The notes beneath the pieces were generated by a model. That model worked only from the letters and a program-made list of their open reading frames with translations. It searched no databases and had not been told where the DNA came from. Made by a program: the position numbers and the translations under genes. From the NCBI GenBank assembly GCA_017399225.1, contig JAFQEB010000025.1:1-53759 (forward strand): DNA of 53,759 nucleotides, read 5' to 3'. The DNA comes from Clostridia bacterium (GTDB lineage Bacteria; Bacillota_A; Clostridia; Christensenellales; Aristaeellaceae). This document shows, one piece after another, positions 50,579 through 53,759 of the stretch; position 1 is the stretch's first letter, and each line of letters opens with the position of its first letter.

Positions 50579-50607
50579 AAAAAGAGAGCTGCCATGCAGC
50601 AGCTCCC
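50579..50607 (-). terminator. Terminator of the MntR/DtxR gene
   Basis: GGGAGCTGC-TGCAT-GGCAGCTCTC on the minus strand followed by TTTTTG, 17 bp after the stop codon. Confidence 0.75.
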
Positions 50608-50624
50608 TTGCAGCCTATTCGTTT

Positions 50625-50990
50625 TCAGCCCTTCAGCAGCTGGCGGCGCAGCGCCTCGAAGGTCTCCTCGGAGATATCATGCTCGATCTTGCAGGCGTCC
50701 TCGCGGGCAGTCTCCTCGCTCACGCCGATGGAGGTCAGGAAGGACACCAGCGTCTTGTGCCGGTCGTAGACCCGCAGCGCGATCTTCTCCCCCTTCTCCG
50801 TCAGGGTGATCAGGTTGTCCTCGTCCATGTGGATGTACTCGTTCTCCCTGAGCTTCTTCATCGCAAAGGAAACGGAGGGCTTGGTGACGCCCAGCAGCAG
50901 CGCAATATCCACCGAGCGGACATAGCCCTTGCTCTCCCGGAGGCGCAGGATCGCCTCCAGATAGTCTTCTGCTGATTCGTGGATGTTCAT
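50625..50990 (-). CDS. MntR/DtxR-family metal-dependent repressor
   Basis: Regulator of 121 residues: N-terminal winged helix (VRSVDIALLLGVTKPSVSFAMKKL) and a metal-binding dimerisation domain with DACKIEHDIS (Cys, Glu, His) near residue 100. It lacks the C-terminal SH3 domain of DtxR/IdeR, so it is of MntR size. It senses Mn2+ or Fe2+ and represses uptake genes; no metal transporter is in the window. TGGAGG lies 7 bp before the ATG. A 10-bp palindrome inside its promoter suggests autoregulation. Confidence 0.9.
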   Translation of the reverse strand: MNIHESAEDYLEAILRLRESKGYVRSVDIALLLGVTKPSVSFAMKKLRENEYIHMDEDNLITLTEKGEKIALRVYDRHKTLVSFLTSIGVSEETAREDACKIEHDISEETFEALRRQLLKG

Positions 50991-51025
50991 AAGCGGCCTC
51001 CATCGTTCGTCTTTTCGGTGGTATC

Positions 51026-51054
51026 ATCTTACCATGTCCGGACAAAAATTGCAA
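51026..51054 (-). promoter_or_regulatory. Promoter and candidate operator of the MntR/DtxR gene
   Basis: TTGCAA (51049-51054), 17-bp spacer, TAAGAT (51026-51031). Within the spacer TGTCCGGACA (51035-51044) is a perfect palindrome placed where a bound repressor would block polymerase. Confidence 0.6.
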
Positions 51055-51063
51055 GCGTCCAAC

Positions 51064-51095
51064 AAAAACCGCCCCCTCCGACGTGGAGGGGGCGG
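51064..51095 (-). terminator. Terminator of the WG-repeat/zinc-ribbon gene
   Basis: CCGCCCCCTCC and its perfect complement with a 5-base loop, followed by TTTTTG on the minus strand, 13 bp after the stop codon. Confidence 0.88.
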
Positions 51096-51108
51096 CAGGA
51101 TGTATGGA

Positions 51109-52812
51109 TCAGAACTTCGTGCCGCACTCGGGGCAGAACTTGGGGGCTGCGCCTTCGGGCTTGTAGCCGCAGCCCGCGCACTCAGGCTCCGCAGGCACGG
51201 GAGTGGCCACGGGCTTGGCGGTGCCGCATTCCGGGCAGAACTTGCCGGTGTTGACGGAGCCGCAGGTGCATCCCCAGGTGCCGTCGTCCACGGCAGGGGC
51301 AGGCGTCGCGGTGGGCTCGGGCTTCTTGCTGCCGCACTCGGGGCAGAACTTGCCGTTGGTGATCACGCCGCAGGTGCATTCCCAGGCGCCCTCGGCCAGG
51401 ACGGGATCGGTGTTCACATCCGTGCCGGACTGGACAGCGACCGTCCAGTTGTTGTCCGTCGCAGGGGCCTTCTCGTCGTAGGACAGCTGGTACAGCACAT
51501 ACTCGTTGTAGTTCGCCTGGCAGAGGATCACCGTACCGTCGTCGGACACGTCGGGGGTGTAGGTGTACTCAAAGGGTACGACGGTATTGCCGGCCATGTC
51601 GATCACGCCCCACAGGCCGTTCTTCTTGACGACGATGACCTTCTGCATTTCCTCGCAGGTCACGACGTCCTCGTAGTTTTCCGGCAGGGTGCCGTTGGTG
51701 GCGGTGATGATCATGTACTTGCCCATGTTCTTCACATGGACGATGGGAGCGTTGTTGTTGAAGCCCTTGTAATCGCTGTAGCTCATCTGGTACTCGGCGG
51801 AAGCGGTGATATTGCCGGCCTCGTCGTAGTAGTACAGATTGCCGCTTTCATCCACCACGGCATTGTAGCCGGAGCGGAAGTAGCCGTTGTAGTTGTGGGC
51901 GACAGTCGAGTACTTGGCAGGAATGACCGTCTTGCCGTCAAAGGTCATGACGCCGTAGTTCCTGGAGGCGTCCCGGATCTCAAAATAGTTCTCGCGGTAG
52001 CGCGCGGCGTAGAGGTTCAGGTTCTCCGCCAGCACGTTGCCCTGCAGGTCCAGGAAGCGCTGATTGTTTTCATCAAACCAGACATGCTGCTCGACCTGGT
52101 CGGGGGTCAGAGCACAGCCTGCGGTGAAGGCTTCCCACTCGGTGGGGTTGTGGAACACAGGCTTCTTGTAGCCCCAGCTGTACTCAGAGGTATCGACATA
52201 GGAATCAGCCACGACGTCACGACGCTGGAAGGCGCCGTCCCTGTAGAACATCCAGTAGCCCTCATTGTCGCTGATCTTGACAAAGACGCTGGGGCCGCGG
52301 TCGGTCACGCGGTAGGAGCCCTTGAAATTATCGCGATCCAGGGTGGTTCCCTTGCCATCGTACACCACATCGGTATAGTCGATGATGTACTTGTTGCCCT
52401 TGCTGTCGGAGTACTCGCCCACATCGCTGTCAGTCTTCACCAGCGCATGGGCAAATACCCAGTCCTCCGCATAGTAGGTGATGATGGAGCCATACTGCAG
52501 GGGCAGGATCAGTTTGCCCTGGGCGTCCAGCAGACCCACGCAGTTGATGTTCTCGGCGGTGCCGACATTCTGCACCTTGATGTACTTGCCATCCTCGGCA
52601 GGCATCATGCTCTTATACACGTCAGACAGCCTGTTGCCGTTGGGATCGAAGAGGGCATAGCCGCCGTCCGTACGGGCGATGTAGTTGTTGCTGTAATCGC
52701 ACAGCGAAATGCCGCCCTCCAGCTTGACGGTATTCACCACCGTCGCCTCTGCCAGGGCGGACGCCGTCAGCAGCATCATCAGGGCAACCAGACAAAGCAG
52801 GAATTTCCTCAT
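51109..52812 (-). CDS. Secreted WG-repeat protein with three C-terminal zinc ribbons
   Basis: Exported protein of 567 residues: signal peptide MRKFLLCLVALMMLLTASALA, then several WG/KWG-like repeats (FDPNGNRL, LLDAQGKLILPLQYGS, MTFDGKTVIPAKY, KKNGLWGVIDMAGNTVVPF), which usually form a beta-propeller. The last 110 residues hold three zinc ribbons (CTCG or CAGC paired with CPECG) joined by Pro/Thr/Ala-rich linkers, ending CPECGTKF. Zinc ribbons are normally intracellular, so this is an odd end for a secreted protein. AAAGGAG lies before the ATG at 52812. Function unknown. Confidence 0.88.
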   Translation of the reverse strand: MRKFLLCLVALMMLLTASALAEATVVNTVKLEGGISLCDYSNNYIARTDGGYALFDPNGNRLSDVYKSMMPAEDGKYIKVQNVGTAENINCVGLLDAQGKLILPLQYGSIITYYAEDWVFAHALVKTDSDVGEYSDSKGNKYIIDYTDVVYDGKGTTLDRDNFKGSYRVTDRGPSVFVKISDNEGYWMFYRDGAFQRRDVVADSYVDTSEYSWGYKKPVFHNPTEWEAFTAGCALTPDQVEQHVWFDENNQRFLDLQGNVLAENLNLYAARYRENYFEIRDASRNYGVMTFDGKTVIPAKYSTVAHNYNGYFRSGYNAVVDESGNLYYYDEAGNITASAEYQMSYSDYKGFNNNAPIVHVKNMGKYMIITATNGTLPENYEDVVTCEEMQKVIVVKKNGLWGVIDMAGNTVVPFEYTYTPDVSDDGTVILCQANYNEYVLYQLSYDEKAPATDNNWTVAVQSGTDVNTDPVLAEGAWECTCGVITNGKFCPECGSKKPEPTATPAPAVDDGTWGCTCGSVNTGKFCPECGTAKPVATPVPAEPECAGCGYKPEGAAPKFCPECGTKF

Positions 52813-52850
52813 GTTTTTCTCTCCTTTGGAACATATTGGGCACTGTGCGT

Positions 52851-52879
52851 ATTCTACCATATTTCACTCCCCGAGGCAA
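52851..52879 (-). promoter_or_regulatory. Promoter of the WG-repeat/zinc-ribbon gene
   Basis: TTGCCT (52874-52879), 17-bp spacer, TAGAAT (52851-52856) on the minus strand. Confidence 0.68.
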
Positions 52880-52973
52880 GGTATTTCCCTTTTCGGGGTG
52901 AAAAAAGAACGGTTTTACGCCCCATTTATCAGGAAAAACTTGCAATTTACCGCCTTTGACCGGCAAAAGGGGC

Positions 52974-53002
52974 TTCCCATCGGCAGGATTTTGTGTTATA
53001 CT
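52974..53002 (+). promoter_or_regulatory. Promoter of efp
   Basis: A good TATACT (52997-53002) with TG four bases before it, but only a weak TTCCCA at -35 (52974-52979). Leader of about 70 nt. Confidence 0.55.
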
Positions 53003-53078
53003 GTTTGGTGGATTCACCCGCGCATCGCGTGGGAGACATATTTGAATTTGATTTTTATATCAATGGAGGAATTGATTC

Positions 53079-53639
53079 ATGATTACTGCTGGCGATTTCC
53101 GTAAGGGTATTACCATCGAGTGGGACGGCGGTGTGTGGAACATCGTTGACTTCCAGCACGTCAAGCCCGGCAAGGGCGCTGCCTTCGTGCGCACCAAGAT
53201 CAAGAACATCATGACCGGCGCCGTGGTTGAGCGCTCCTTCAACCCCACCGACAAGATGCCCCGCGCCATCATCGAGACCAAGGAAATGCAGTACGTCTAC
53301 AACGACGGCGAGATGTACTACTTCATGGACGTTGAGACCTACGACCAGATCCCCCTGGCTCTGGATCAGGTGGAGGACGCCATCCCCTACGTCAAGGAAG
53401 GCACCAACGTCACCATGCGTTTCTTCAAGGGCTCTCCCTTCTCTGTTGAAGCGCCCAACTTCGTGACCCTGGAGATCACCGACACCGAGCCCGGCTTCAA
53501 GGGCGACACCGCCAACAACACCTACAAGCCCGCCACCATGGAGACCGGCCTGACCCTGCAGGTGCCCCTGTTCTGCAACATCGGCGAGCTGATCCGCATC
53601 GACACCCGCACCGGCGAGTACATGGAGCGCGCGAAGTAA
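53079..53639 (+). CDS. efp: Translation elongation factor P
   Basis: Cytoplasmic factor of 186 residues that binds ribosomes stalled at proline runs and helps peptide-bond formation. Three beta-barrel domains as usual. The loop [11 protein letters not shown] carries Lys32, the residue modified in Bacillus EF-P; there is no EpmA/EpmB gene nearby. The C-terminus [20 protein letters not shown] is the family signature. TGGAGG lies 9 bp before the ATG. It is monocistronic here; a family B element follows the stop codon by 6 bp. Confidence 0.95.
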   Translation: MITAGDFRKGITIEWDGGVWNIVDFQHVKPGKGAAFVRTKIKNIMTGAVVERSFNPTDKMPRAIIETKEMQYVYNDGEMYYFMDVETYDQIPLALDQVEDAIPYVKEGTNVTMRFFKGSPFSVEAPNFVTLEITDTEPGFKGDTANNTYKPATMETGLTLQVPLFCNIGELIRIDTRTGEYMERAK

Positions 53640-53645
53640 GACGCA

Positions 53646-53759
53646 CAGCGTCCCGTCAAAATGCTGAAGGCATTTTGACGAAGGTTTGCACTCCGTCGCT
53701 GGTCGCTTCGCTCCCGGCCGCTCCTTCGTGTAAGGAATGTTTTCGGCAGAGCCGAAAAC
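53646..53759 (+). mobile_element. Family B non-autonomous element, copy B3 (cut by window end)
   Basis: Starts CAGCGTCCCGTCAAAATGC 6 bp after the efp stop codon. It has the terminal hairpin (CGTCAAAATGC/GCATTTTGACG) and the GTTTTCGGC-AGA-GCCGAAAAC hairpin, then stops at the window end, about 95 bp short of full length. Same strand as B1. Confidence 0.7.

Overview
The window is a GC-rich chromosomal segment from an anaerobic, gut- or rumen-type member of the Firmicutes (class Clostridia; Christensenellales-like is my guess). The reasons are AAGGAGG ribosome binding sites, TTGACA/TATAAT promoters with 17-bp spacers, an LPXTG-like wall anchor with sortase, EF-P with Lys32 as in Bacillus, an iron-sulfur flavoprotein, a Re-citrate/isopropylmalate-type synthase, and secreted plant-cell-wall hydrolases. 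Taxonomy is inference; no rRNA gene is present.

Layout. 1-9.2 kb: a class B sortase, a 2176-residue wall-anchored protein with 20 Cna_B domains, and a divergent AraC regulator. 9.9-15.7 kb: MATE exporter, branched-chain aminotransferase, small XRE regulator, 94-aa unknown plus tcdA, Rrf2 regulator with four cysteines, and a TtcA-like tRNA thiolase. 16.1-23.0 kb: a seven-gene minus-strand operon for peptide uptake (M20 amidohydrolase, 66-aa secreted peptide, binding protein, two ATPases, two permeases). 23.3-30.3 kb: GH10 xylanase with three carbohydrate-binding-like modules, deoC, a 2H phosphoesterase, a secreted SH3 protein and a GH105 hydrolase. 30.4-41.5 kb: HMGL-family synthase, aspartate-type aminotransferase, then surface-polysaccharide genes (O-antigen-ligase-like, ABC-2 permease, GNAT-ManA fusion, GT2 glycosyltransferase). 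41.7-48.5 kb: flavoprotein, HAD phosphatase, GH26 mannanase, secreted protein, esterase, acetyltransferase. 48.6-53.7 kb: AI-2E transporter operon with two very small genes (48 and 50 aa), an MntR/DtxR repressor, a secreted WG-repeat/zinc-ribbon protein, and efp. The hydrolases, esterase, ManA and peptide importer together suggest a fibre degrader living on xylan, mannan and pectin.

The most unusual content is between genes. Four repeat families fill almost every long gap. Family A (four copies, up to about 580 bp) carries a 15-bp stem in which two base pairs change on both sides between copies. Family B (about 205-212 bp, three copies, no gene) has inverted ends. In both complete copies it is flanked exactly by direct repeats that are each a whole hairpin: 27 bp of a mannanase terminator and 20 bp of a family C hairpin. 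This suggests a non-autonomous element that inserts at hairpins and duplicates them. Family C is a short double-hairpin element; one copy lies in frame inside the glycosyltransferase gene. Family D is a 190-bp tandem duplication. These repeats, family B above all, are my candidate for an undescribed system.
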